From Limnomonas spitsbergensis (taxonomy: Eukaryota > Chlorophyta > Chlorophyceae > Chlamydomonadales), in NCBI GenBank assembly GCA_037349105.1, contig JAYJMM010000114.1, positions 5,013,501 through 5,077,500 of the forward strand: a DNA stretch of 64,000 nucleotides, given 5' to 3'. Position 1 is the stretch's first letter. Each line of letters opens with the position of its first letter. Made by a program: the position numbers and the translations under genes. The notes beneath the pieces are model-generated. The model was not told the origin of the DNA. It ran no database searches and worked only from the letters and a program-made list of their open reading frames with translations. Positions 11,001 to 23,000 of the stretch are shown here, in pieces.

Positions 11001-14000
11001 TGTGGTTCCTGGGGAGAAAAAAGTTAAGCGTAAAATGTTAACCATTCTTGTTTTAGTTGCCTTAACATACTTGGTTAAGTTGCTCTCTTCAGAGTGAGCG
11101 GAACACATTTAAAGTGGTCTGCGGCCGTAGTACCGGTACCTGAGGCTTGCAGGTGACACAAGTCCCATCTTCCGCCTTCTCCCCAGATTGAATTTCACAC
11201 AAAGCATCATAAGTCTGGCCCGTCTTCAACTATCAAAGTTTCATTCATCTTCTCTGTTTTAGAATTTAATATTTCATATTCCATAGTCGTACTATAAAAA
11301 GGTAGTAAAGTGAATCCATTTAAAAAAAATGTGCGTACTAATGCTTTTTTCACCCCTCCCTTGACCTGCATCCCCCGCCGCCACCGCCACCAACCTCCTG
11401 TTTAACCTTCAAGCGTGCGTGACGCAGACTCTCATCGAGTTCATCGAGGGGCTGCTGAGTCATCAGGGGGATGGGGACTCGGAGGATTATGATGACGAGG
11501 AGGACAACAAGGCGCCGGCCAGACAGTTCGTCACTAGGTTCCTGAAGTGGTCGAAGTGGCAGAAGGAGGTGCGCACGCCATGCAACGCCCATGCGTACGC
11601 TATGCGATGCCCATGCATACAAGGATGCATGCCACCTGCATGTCAGGACCCATGCTACCAGCATGCTACCAGCATAGCGAGACCCGTGCGATGTCCATGT
11701 CTGCGCCATGCAACACCCATGCATGCATGGTTGCATGCATGCCTCTTCCATGGCGAGGCCACAACTGAAGAGGCTGTTGAGGCTGGTCGGCCCCTGTGAG
11801 GACAAGATATCCCACCTGTCTCCACACCTCTCTTCACACCCCTCACCACTCCCCCCTTTGCGCCTCTCTTCACACACATTTACTCCTCGCTTCACACCCG
11901 TCCCCATATCTCTCCACACCTCTCTTTAATCCCCCCTGCACACCTCTCCTCACACACCTGTACTCCTCTTTTCGCACCACTCTCAACATTTCTCTTGCCT
12001 TGCGTACTTCTTTAGGGGCAGTTGCGGCCGAGCAAGAGCGTGGCATCTGGCGAGGACGCAAGCACGAGCGAGCAGGTGGGTGCGCCCTGGTGGGGTGCAT
12101 GGGGGCATGCATGGAGGTTTCGACAAGGGCATGCATGGGGGAGTGCTTGGGGGCATGCATGGGGAGTGCTTGGGGGCATGCATGGGGGAGTGCTTGGGGG
12201 CATGCATGGGGGCATGCATGGAGGTGTGCACGAGGATATGCATAGAGACGCGCATGGAGGTGTGCATGGAGGCATGTATGGAGGCATGCATGGAGGTGTG
12301 CATGGAGGCATGCATGGGGGAGTGATTGGGGCATACATGGGGGCATGCATGGAGTTACGCATGGCAGCATGCATGGAGGTGTGCTCGGGGGCATGCATGT
12401 AATTATGCGTGGTGGCATGCATGATGGGCAAGAACGGAAGAGTGCGCAGGGACATGCATGGAGATATGCATGGGCGCTCGCACACCCTCATGCATGGAGG
12501 GTGTGCGAGCGCCAATGCATATCCATGCAGTTGGGGGGCAGGCAGCTGTGGACCAGGCAGCCAAGAAATCTTCTTACATTTCAGGAAGGCCGATCTTCAT
12601 AAAGCCACAATACACTTGCTTTCACCTCATTTGGTTTCACAGTGGCGCAGCTTCAGTCCCACAGATCTTCAAAGATCTCCTTCGCTGTGTGACCGTGTGC
12701 GTTTAGGATGCTGAACCCACTGTACGTCAGTCCGTGCTTTGCCGCACTTGAGTTGGTGTTAGTGTGAACCTGTGGATCTTTTGGAGGCCACTGTTTTGCA
12801 GCTACTCCTGATGGGTGGGAAGCAAGCTGTGACCGGCGAGATGCCTCGAACACGAGCAGCAGGGCATGCCGAACCGTGAATTCTCGGCCGCAGGCCTTGA
12901 CGTCGCTGAAATGCAGCTGAATGCATCGCGAACCGATCCAAGTTTCCCGAGATTCTCACGGGATTTGTGTGGAAGAAGTAGTTTTTTTTACGGGTTTGGT
13001 ACAGCGGCCGATTCCTTTTTGTTTCCCCCGTTCTGTTTCCTCTATTGAAGTATTCAGGACACGTAGAAACTGCGGAACGCCGGCCAACTGGCTTGAGCTG
13101 TGCTGGCTGCAGTGGAGAGTCTGCAGGAAACATCTGATCCTTACGGTTGCAAAGCTGGGGCTTCATGCTTCATAGCGTACACCCTGAACCCTTGACACTG
13201 AAGTACTGAACCCTTGACCCTTAAGCCTTAAGCCTGAACCCTGAACCCTGTAACAGCACACCACGGATTACAGACCTAGCTGTTCTGGGGGGTTGTGGAG
13301 TGCAGACACTGGTATGCCCATCACTCGCAGTTGTAAAGTTAAATTTTTTAAACCTCAACCCTAAACCTGTTTGCCTGCAGTCTGAGTTGTGCTGGAATAT
13401 GGTGGAGCGCACGCGGAAGCATGCCCGCTACTCCAAGTTTTACGACCTCGGCTCTTACAAAAAGGGCTGGGCCTGGGTCAGGTGGACACTGGGTAGAAGC
13501 TGCATGGTGTGGGGGAGGGATGCAGGGCTTGGGGGAGAAGCTGCTGGATCGGGAGCTGAGATGAAAAGTCTCAAGCTTTGTAGGCCGGTGACTGCAGGCA
13601 TGTCCGATTCGTTGGGCTGGATGGAAATATGGTGGAACAGCTGGGCATTGGATCCCTTGAAGTAGGGTATTGGATCCCTTGAAGTAGGGTATTGGATCCC
13701 TTGAAGTAGATTTTCTTGTACGGCGCAGAGAGGCTTTTTGCTGTATGTTACAGAAGGCGTTTTGAGGTCGCATGCACCCCTTGAATGTCTTTGCGCCGGA
13801 TTGCGGGAGGAAGCTAATTACGGCTGATGCACCCCTACGTAATCTAAGTAAATCAAACAGTGCTAGAATTATACATGAAGCGTGCGAGGACAGCGTGCGA
13901 GGACAGCGTGCTGCCCCTAGAATATCTTTGTGCTAGATTGTTTGAGGTATCAGGGACACCAGCTGAAGCACCCCTGAAAAAACCCACCCCCCCAACCCTA

Positions 14001-17000
14001 AACCCTAAACCCTGGGAAAACGGTCCGGCACCCTGACCTGCAGGAAGCGTGCGGAGACAGCGGGCATGCCCCGGCTCTTTGCGCTGGATTGCGAGATGGT
14101 GGAAACAGACCTCGAGAACAGCAGCCTGGTGGGGCTCTGCCTGGTGGACGAGACGGGGGCGGCGGTGTATAAGGTGCGCGCAACAGCCAGCGCGGTACAC
14201 CGCATACAACAAGAGTGTACTTCAAAATTTGCCCCCCCCCCTAACACTCCCATCCCCTGGTCAAGCAAACACTTGGTCACCAGAAGACCCGCGCAATGTT
14301 TCTGCTGAGGCAGCCTCTGACCTAGCCCATGACCATGCCTGTGCCCATGCCAGTGCCCCATGCGGTCGTACGCTGGGCGACCCTCCCTGAAGTTTCTTGT
14401 TGTTAAGGTTTATAGGGTTTCGAAATGCCACTCAGGAGTCAGGACATCCTACATGATCGCCAGATGCCCCTTTTCCTCCTGACAAGCTCGTTGAAGCCGG
14501 CTATGCATTTGGGGGGTATGCATTAGTGTCCGCACCTGACACTTGCCTGTGCACGCGCTTAAACCCTACACTCGCCCTCACAGGCGCTTATCAAATCCGG
14601 CGGCAAGGTTCTGTACGCTGATGACAGCATCCGACCATGCCGTGCCTGTGCCTAAACCCTTAACCCTACCCCCCCCCCGGCCAGAGGTCATTACAGGGCA
14701 AGGTCAGGCACACTTACACACTGACGACAGCGTCTGACTTTGCCCGTGCCTGTGCCTAAAACCCTGAACCCTACACCCACCCCGGAAGACCTTAGCAAAG
14801 CGGAGGGCAAGGTCAGGCACACCAACACACTTACAGCAGCACCTGACCTTACCCATACCTGTTTTCGAAATCTGAACCCTACACCCTCCCCCGCAGGAGC
14901 TGATCAAACCCAAGGGCAAGATCAGGCACTGATGACCGCATGTGATACTTGCCCGGCCTGTGCCTTTAACCCTGAACCCTCCACCCTCCCCCGCAGGAGC
15001 TGATTAAACCCGAGGGCAAGGTCAGGCAGACACACACAACAGCGTCTGACACTTGCCCGTGCCTGTACCCCAAACTCTGAACCCTGAAACCTACACCCTC
15101 CCCCGCAGGAGCTTATCAAACCCCGGGACAAGGTCACACAAACTGATGGCGTCATCGGATACTGGCCCGTGCCTGTGCCTTAACCCTCAATCCTACAACC
15201 TCCTTCGCAGGAGCTTATCAAACCCGAGGGCGTAATTACGCACACTGATGGCGTCACCTTACCTCTCCCTGACTGGTCCCCACGATCCCCTCCCCCGCAG
15301 GAGCTCATTAAGCCCGAGGGCAAAGCCACGCACACCTGCGGCTCCATCTGACACTTGCCTGTGCCTGTGCCCTTGCCTAAACCCTAAACCCTAAAACCAT
15401 TAACCCTGACCCTTAACCCCAAACCCTGAAACCTCCATCGCAGGAGCTTATCAAGCCCGAGGGCAAGGTCATAGACTACAGGACGCTGGTGACGGGCCTC
15501 GACGAAACGCACCTCAAGGTAGGACTCACACATCCAGTTGACGACGGTTGAGGGTTTATGGGTTCACTAGGTTCTGCATAAAACGCTCCTTCAGGGTTTA
15601 TGGGATTTATTAGGTTCTGCATAAAACGCGCCTTGAGGTGGGGCGCACACATCGGAACATTTCAGCCACAGGTCCCAAGCTAGCACTATTCAGCGGAAGG
15701 ATTTGATGACTCAGCATCAAGGTGCCAAGCGCTCATGTCCGTGCCATGCAGCTGTGTGTCATGGGAGTACTCCGTGCCATGCAGCTGCGTGTCATGGGAG
15801 TACTCCGCGCCATGCAGCTGTGTGTCATGGGAGTACTCCGTGCCATGCAGCTGTGTTTCATAGGAGTACTCCGCGCCATGTAGCTGTGTGTCATAGGAGT
15901 ACTCCGCGCCATGCAGCTGTGTGTCATGGGAGTACTCCGTGCCATGCAGCTGTGTGTCATGGGAGTACTCGGTGCCATGCAGCTGTGTGTCATGGGAGTA
16001 CTCGGTGCCATGCAGCTGTGTGTCATGGGAGTACTCCGCGCCATGCAGCTGTGTGTCATGGGAGTACTCCGTGCCATGCAGCTGCGTGTCATGGGAGTAC
16101 TCTGCGCCATGATGCTTTGTGTCATGGGAGTACTCCGCGCCATGCAGCTTTGTGTCATGGGAGTACTCCGCGCCATGCAGCTTTGTGTCATGGGAGTACT
16201 CCGCGCCATGCAGCTGTGTGTCATGGGAGTACTCCGCGCCATGCAGCTTTGTGTTATGGGAGTACTCCGCGCCATGCAGCTTTGTGTCATGGGAGTACTC
16301 CGCGCCATGCAGCTGTGTGTCATGGGAGTACTCCGCGCCATGCAGCTTTGTGTCATGGGAATACTCCGCGCCATGCATTTATGTGCCGAAATACCTTTGA
16401 GCTGACCTTGCCATGCAGCCGCATGCGTCATGCAGCTGGAATGTCACGCATGCTGTGGCATGCAGCTGTGCCCATGCAATGCTTCCGTGCCATGTGCCAT
16501 GCAGCCATGCGTTTGATTTCTCTGCACAGACCGTGCCATGCAGCCACCCGTGTCATGCAATTACTCCACGCGCCATGCGGCACGTAGCCACGCGTCATGC
16601 CATTATTCCAGCTTTCGTAAGGACAGAGATGAGCCATTGTCCATTGAATATTGGTGGCAGCTCACTAGTGATGCTGGCCGTCTCGCTGCCTTAAACCAAC
16701 CCACACTGCCATCTCAGCCCACCACCCTAATACCCTACCCCTACCCCTAGCACTCTCTCCCCTAAACCCTCACCCCCTCACCCCCCTCGGATGCCACACC
16801 CCAGAATGTGGTGCTGACCAGGCAGGTAGCGCTCAACCCTTGACCCTCCCTCTCTTGTCATTTAGCCTCAAGATATGGAGGTGACCAGGGAAGTAGCGCT
16901 TCACCCTAAACCTTTATCCTAAATCCTAAACCCTACCCCCCCTCTCCTGTCATTTGACCTCATGATGTGACCAGGAAAGTGGCACTTCACCCTAACCCTT

Positions 17001-20000
17001 AAATCTTAAACCCTGAACCCAATACCCGTGACCCTCCCCCCCCCCGTTATCCGACCCCAGGATGTGGAGCTGACCAGAGATGGGGCTCGCAAGGCTGTCA
17101 AGAAGCTGCTGAACCAGGGGGCCATTCTGGTGGTGAGCTGGGTGTAGTTTGGATTGATGGAGTGTGATTATGTTATTTAAGTGTGATACAGTCTTGTGAT
17201 TCAGTGTGATAGGGTGTCAATAAGCTGGTGACCCAGAGGGCCTTGCTCGTGGCGAGCTGGGTGCAATATGGTGGGATAATGTATGTTTAAGTGTGATAGG
17301 GTGTCGAGAAGCTGGTGAATCAGAGGGCCCTCCTCATGGTGAACTGGGAGTAATTTGGTGTGATGGGATGAGATGCGATGCGGTGCGACCTCGCCCTCTT
17401 CGTCATCACCGCTATCACCCTCATGTCACCCAAGCCTGCCACCAGGGACTCTCAATGCACAATGATGCGATGTGGCGTGGTGTAATCTGGTGAAGTGTGG
17501 TGTGATGTTACATTTGGAGAAATGGCTTTATGTATAGTGTTTTGTGTGTGTCATTTGATGTTATGTTATGCAATGCGATGTGGTTTGACGTAGTGTGATC
17601 TCACCCCCTCACTCATCTCCCGTCTCCTCCTCTCGAGGGTCACTCGCTGCACACTTGTGATGGGGTGTAATACTGTAATGTAGTGTGATGGGGTGTAATA
17701 CTGTAATGTAGTGTGGTGTAGTGCAATACTGAAATGTAGTGTAATGTAGTGTGGTGTAGTGCAGTACTGAAATGTAGTGTAATGTAGTGTGGTGTAGTGC
17801 AATACTGTAATGTAGTGTAATGTAGTGTGGTGTAGTGCAATACTGTAATGTAGTGTAATGTAGTGTGGTGTAGTGCAATACTGAAATGTAGTGTAATGTA
17901 GTGTGGTGTAGTGCAATACTGTAATGTAGTGTAATGTAGTGTGGTGTAGTGCAATACTGTAATGTAGTGTAATGTAGTGTGGTGTAGTGCAATACTGAAA
18001 TGTAGTGTAATGTAGTGTGGTGTAGTGCAATACTGAAATGTAGTGTAATGTAGTGTGGTGTAGTGCAATACTGTAATGTAGTGTAATGTAGTGTGGTGTA
18101 GTGCAGTACTGAAATGTAGTGTAATGTAGTGTGGTGTAGTGCAATACTGAAATGTAGTGTAATGTAGTGTGGTGTAGTGCAATACTGTAATGTAGTGTAA
18201 TGTAGTGTGGTGTAGTGCAATACTGTAATGTAGTGTAATGTAGTGTGGTGTAGTGCAATACTGTAATGTAGTGTAATGTAGTGTGGTGTAGTGCAATACT
18301 GTAATGTAGTGTAATGTAGTGTGGTGTAGTGCAATAATGTTATGTAGTGTAATGTAGTGTGGTGTAGTGCAATACTGTAAGGTAGTGTAATGTAGTGTGG
18401 TGTAGTGCAATACTGTAATGTAGTGTAATGTAGTGTGGTGTAGTGCAATACTGTAATGTAGTGTAATGTAGTGTAATGTAGTGTGGTGTAGTGCAATACT
18501 GTAATGTAGTGTAATGTAGTGTAATGTAGTGTGGTGTAGTGCAATACTGTAAGGTAGTGTAATGTAGTGTGGTGTAGTGCAATACTGTAATGTAGTGTAA
18601 TGTAGTGTGGTGTAGTGCAATACTGTAATGTAGTGTAATGTAGTGTGGTGTAGTGCAATACTGTAATGTAGTGTAATGTAGTGTGGTGTAGTGCAATACT
18701 GAAATGTAGTGTAATGTAGTGTGGTGTAGTGCAATACTGAAATGTAGTGTAATGTAGTGTGGTGTAGTGCAATACTGTAATGTAGTGTAATGTAGTGTGG
18801 TGTAGTGCAGTACTGAAATGTAGTGTAATGTAGTGTGGTGTAGTGCAATACTGAAATGTAGTGTAATGTAGTGTGGTGTAGTGCAATACTGTAATGTAGT
18901 GTAATGTAGTGTGGTGTAGTGCAATACTGTAATGTAGTGTAATGTAGTGTGGTGTAGTGCAATACTGTAATGTAGTGTAATGTAGTGTGGTGTAGTGCAA
19001 TACTGTAATGTAGTGTAATGTAGTGTGGTGTAGTGCAATACTGTAATGTAGTGTAATGTAGTGTGGTGTAGTGCAATACTGTAATGTAGTGTAATGTAGT
19101 GTGGTGTAGTGCAATACTGTAATGTAGTGTAATGTAGTGTGGTGTAGTGCAATACTGTAATGTAGTGTAATGTAGTGTGGTGTAGTGCAATACTGTAATG
19201 TAGTGTAATGTAGTGTAATGTAGTGTGGTGTAGTGCAATACTGTAATGTAGTGTAATGTAGTGTAATGTAGTGTGGTGTAGTGCAATACTGTAAGGTAGT
19301 GTAATGTAGTGTGGTGTAGTGCAATACTGTAATGTAGTGTAATGTAGTGTGGTGTAGTGCAATACTGTAAGGTAGTGTAATGTAGTGTGGTGTAGTGCAA
19401 TACTGTAAGGTAGTGTAATGTAGTGTGGTGTAGTGCAATACTGTAATGTAGTGTAATGTAGTGTGGTGTAGTGCAATACTGTAATGTAGTGTAATGTAGT
19501 GTGGTGTAGTGCAATACTGTAATGTAGTGTAATGTAGTGTGGTGTAGTGCAATACTGTAATGTAGTGTAATGTAGTGTGGTGTAGTGCAATACTGAAATG
19601 TAGTGTAATGTAGTGTGGTGTAGTGCAATACTGTAATGTAGTGTAATGTAGTGTGGTGTAGTGCAATACTGTAATGTAGTGTAATGTAGTGTGGTGTAGT
19701 GCAATACTGTAAGGTAGTGTAATGTAGTGTGGTGTAGTGCAATACTGTAAGGTAGTGTAATGTAGTGTGGTGTAGTGCAATACTGTAAGGTAGTGTAATG
19801 TAGTGTGGTGTAGTGCAATACTGAATGCAGTGTGGTGTGATGTGGTGTGATTTCCCCCCCTCACTCATCTCATCCCTCCTCCTCACCAGGGTCACTCACT
19901 GCACAATGATTTGGCTGCGCTCCGGCTGGATCACTGCGATGTCATTGACACCGCCCTCTTGTTCAGCTACAAGTGAGTGTGGATCAGGGTGTGAAAAGGG

Positions 20001-23000
20001 CATGGTAGCACGATACGGCACAGATTAAGCTAGCATGATGCTAGCTTGGGGAGCCGTGGTTTGTCTCATGCACCGTGTTGGTGTTTGAAGTGTTGAAGAG
20101 AACGGTGTGCGAGTGTGTAGGGTTAAGGGGTTTAGGGGGGTGCACTCGGTAGGCCAGCAAAGCTGCAGATCCAGACGGCCGGATCCGTGTCTGGAGTAAT
20201 CCTGAAGGTGATTCCCTCCCCTGTCCACCACTCTCTCTCTATTGCCCATGTCCCTGCTCTCTCTACACCCTGAACCTTAAACCGTTGCTTTTGCTGTCTC
20301 GTTTTCCCCAGGGACCTGCCTCAATTCTTGCCGGGGCTCCAGAATCTAACCAAGGAATGGTTTGCAAGTGTGAAAGGGCACGGTGTAATTCTCACTCTCC
20401 GGTGCCTTTTCCCTCCGCTCTCGTTTCCCCCAGGGGCCTGCCTCAATGTACGCCGGGCCTCAAGGACCTTGCCAAGGTGCTCCTCAACATCAACATGCGA
20501 AAAGGGTGAGAAGCCTAAAACAAAATACTGGTACATCCTGGGTGACTTTAAAAACGTATTTATATTTATATATATATGATGGCCACCACGACATGTTTGA
20601 GGATGGCTGTATGATGTGTAGAACCTGGACCCTAAACCCTAAACCATGACCCTACTCCTGCTGAGCTCAGGTCTGATGGTCACCACGACTCGTATGAGGA
20701 TGCGGCGGTAACGATGAGGCTGGTGCAGCATGAGCTCTCAACAGGCGGGCGCACAGAGCCCTTGACACCGCCGAAGGTCGAGGTGGGTGCCATTTTAACG
20801 TAATTTCAGGTGCATTTGAGAGTTTCTTATCGTTGTTTGATCGTAACAGTCAGAGACTCTGTGCTACCTAAATATGACCCGTTACACTTCATAATAAAGG
20901 AACCCAAATAATTAACCTTAAACCCTTAATGATAAAGGAACCTGAATAACTGGGGTAGCTGAGCTTGATTCGGTTTACTTATGCTCACTCCAGGTCCCTG
21001 AAGAAGACCTCGGCCCTCTTGACCTATGCCACTTAAACAACTGGAGTCGTTTATACCGTATAGCCAAGCCTTGATTTTAGTAATTCTGTGGTAGAGAGCG
21101 CGCCACAGGCCGCCGAAAATCTCCTGGTTCAAATTGTTTTCGACGTTGTTCATTACCGTGCGACTGCACCTCGGCTTCGCCGGATTCATTGCTTCCTTAC
21201 CGCTTTGGTTACGACTTGAATTATACCCCAAAGAGGACCTCTGCAAGCTCTCTACACCTGTATGTTGTGCACCATACCACCCAAGGATCCTAATAACGAA
21301 ATAAGTAAAATCAATTCAGCATCCTCACATACTCATATCACTGCCATCACTTTGGCTCCCTCCAGGTCCCTAAAGAGGACCTCTGCAAGCTCCTGCTGCA
21401 TGGTATCCCTCGCGACATGACCGAAGAGTGCCTGAGGAAGCTCTTCTGCGGGCCTGCTGCAGCTGCGGAGGATGACACAACGGCAGCAGCAGCCTCGCCT
21501 GCCGCTGCTGCTCCTGCTGCTGCTGCTGCCGCCGCCGGCGCCAGTGCCTCCAAAGCTGGGAAGGGCGGCAAGGCTCCCAAGGTGGTGCCTGCGTTCGAGA
21601 GCATCCAGGGGCAGCTTGCGGAGAGGAAGGTCAAGCTGTTGTTCAAGTGAGAGGGGTGGGGCTGTGGGGCAGCAGTAGCAGCAGCAGCATTTTTTTGTTT
21701 ACCAAGAATGTGTACCGATAGTCTGGTCCTTCAGGGATTATGTACAGTGCTGTGTTGCCGTACAAATTCAGAAATAGTGTAAGTGTTATATACAGTGCTG
21801 TGTGCAGTAGCGCCATAATTCAGAAACCGTACAAGTAAATACGCTCCCTTACTGGTAAAAGTAGCTGAATTTGCCTTGAAATTTCAGTGACTGATACTCA
21901 GCTACGTAACTCAGCCACCATCAGGACTGCACTGATTATTTAGCCGTGAGAATGCAGTTCTCCAGTTTAATTTCAGAGAGAGGTCAAGCTGTTGCTCAAG
22001 TGAGAGGTCTAACTTTCACACCTTTACCTCATTCCCACACCCATCCCAGGATATTTTTCTTGTAGTACCCACAGTCCCACACCTCATATACCCGCACCCT
22101 TATTCCCATGCCTCCTCCAGAAGGGTGTTTGCCGCGCCCACACCTCATAACTGCACCTCTCCCTGAATGCTTTCTCTTGTCCTACCCCCCCCCTTCCCTC
22201 AATACCCACACCTTATTCCTACGCCTCGTCCCGAATTTTTCTGTCCTACCCACACCTCATTCCAGCGCATGCCTCCTTCACACCTGTGTTCCCACACATC
22301 TTCCAGAATGCTTCCTTTTATTTACTCCACACCTCATAACTGCCCCTCTTCCAAAATGTATATTTACATTCGTACCCACGCAGCATTCTGGCTCATTCCT
22401 CGTATCTCACCTGTGCCCCCATGCATCTTTGCAGGAACGCTGGCTTGGCGGACGAAGCGTTCAGGGCGCTGCAAGGCCCCAAGTCGACAGACAGCATGGG
22501 ACGGGCGACTAAGACGGTGAGCCCCAACACTGCACCCTTAAGATAGTGAGCCCTTCACCTTTCGAGCCCTGAACGCTATGCCCGTGACCCTAAACCTCAT
22601 ACCCTGGACCCCATGCCCTAAACACTCTAACCCATGTCCTGAACCCCAGACCCTGAAACGTTACCGCTATAACAAACGCCTTCTGCCACGACCCATCATT
22701 TCAAACCTGTATTTCAGCATTTGTGCCCACTTGTGGCGGGAGGCTGATCCGTTTCAAGTTTTGACCCTGCAAAATTCGGTCCCTGAATAATTTCATCCTA
22801 GCAACCCTGAAACCCATGCCCTAACACCAACAACCCCTGTCCTAAACCCTAAACCTGTTATGCCCGGAACCCTGAAACCCAATTACGGATGACCCTCGAC
22901 TATGTTGTTGCTGAACCCTGCACCCTTCCTTCCTGTTGTTGCTGTACCCTGTACCCTGAACCCTGCCTTCCGGTTGCTGCTGTACCCTGAACCCTGGACC

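Larger units (their letters stand above)
8210..11142 (+). repeat. 1465-bp near-perfect direct tandem duplication containing exon 2
   Basis: Copy 1 is 8210-9674 and copy 2 is 9675-11139. Homology ends at a shared CTG at both breakpoints: 'catcgCTGcttg' on the left, 'ggtacCTGaggc' on the right and 'ggtacCTGcttg' at the junction. I find only two substitutions, at about 9559/11024 and near 9636/11101, so it is very recent or an assembly artefact. Each copy carries exon 2 of the nuclease (AKLPAWAPSDPARQKRE) with intact AG and GT. Confidence 0.95.

Noticed and set aside
11870..12518. Met/Pro/Cys/His-rich frames up to 182 codons
   Set aside because: They follow the CATGC-rich repeat on both strands of nuclease intron 4.
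15686..16587. Frames of 164-294 codons with 11-residue repeats
   Set aside because: Caused by the 33-bp array within a nuclease intron. No start context, signal or domain outside the array.
17609..19895. Open frames of 492-751 codons on the minus strand, rich in Y, T, H and L
   Set aside because: They are entirely made of the 38-bp satellite. Stops are missing in all three minus frames because of the repeat sequence, and no non-repeat domain is attached.
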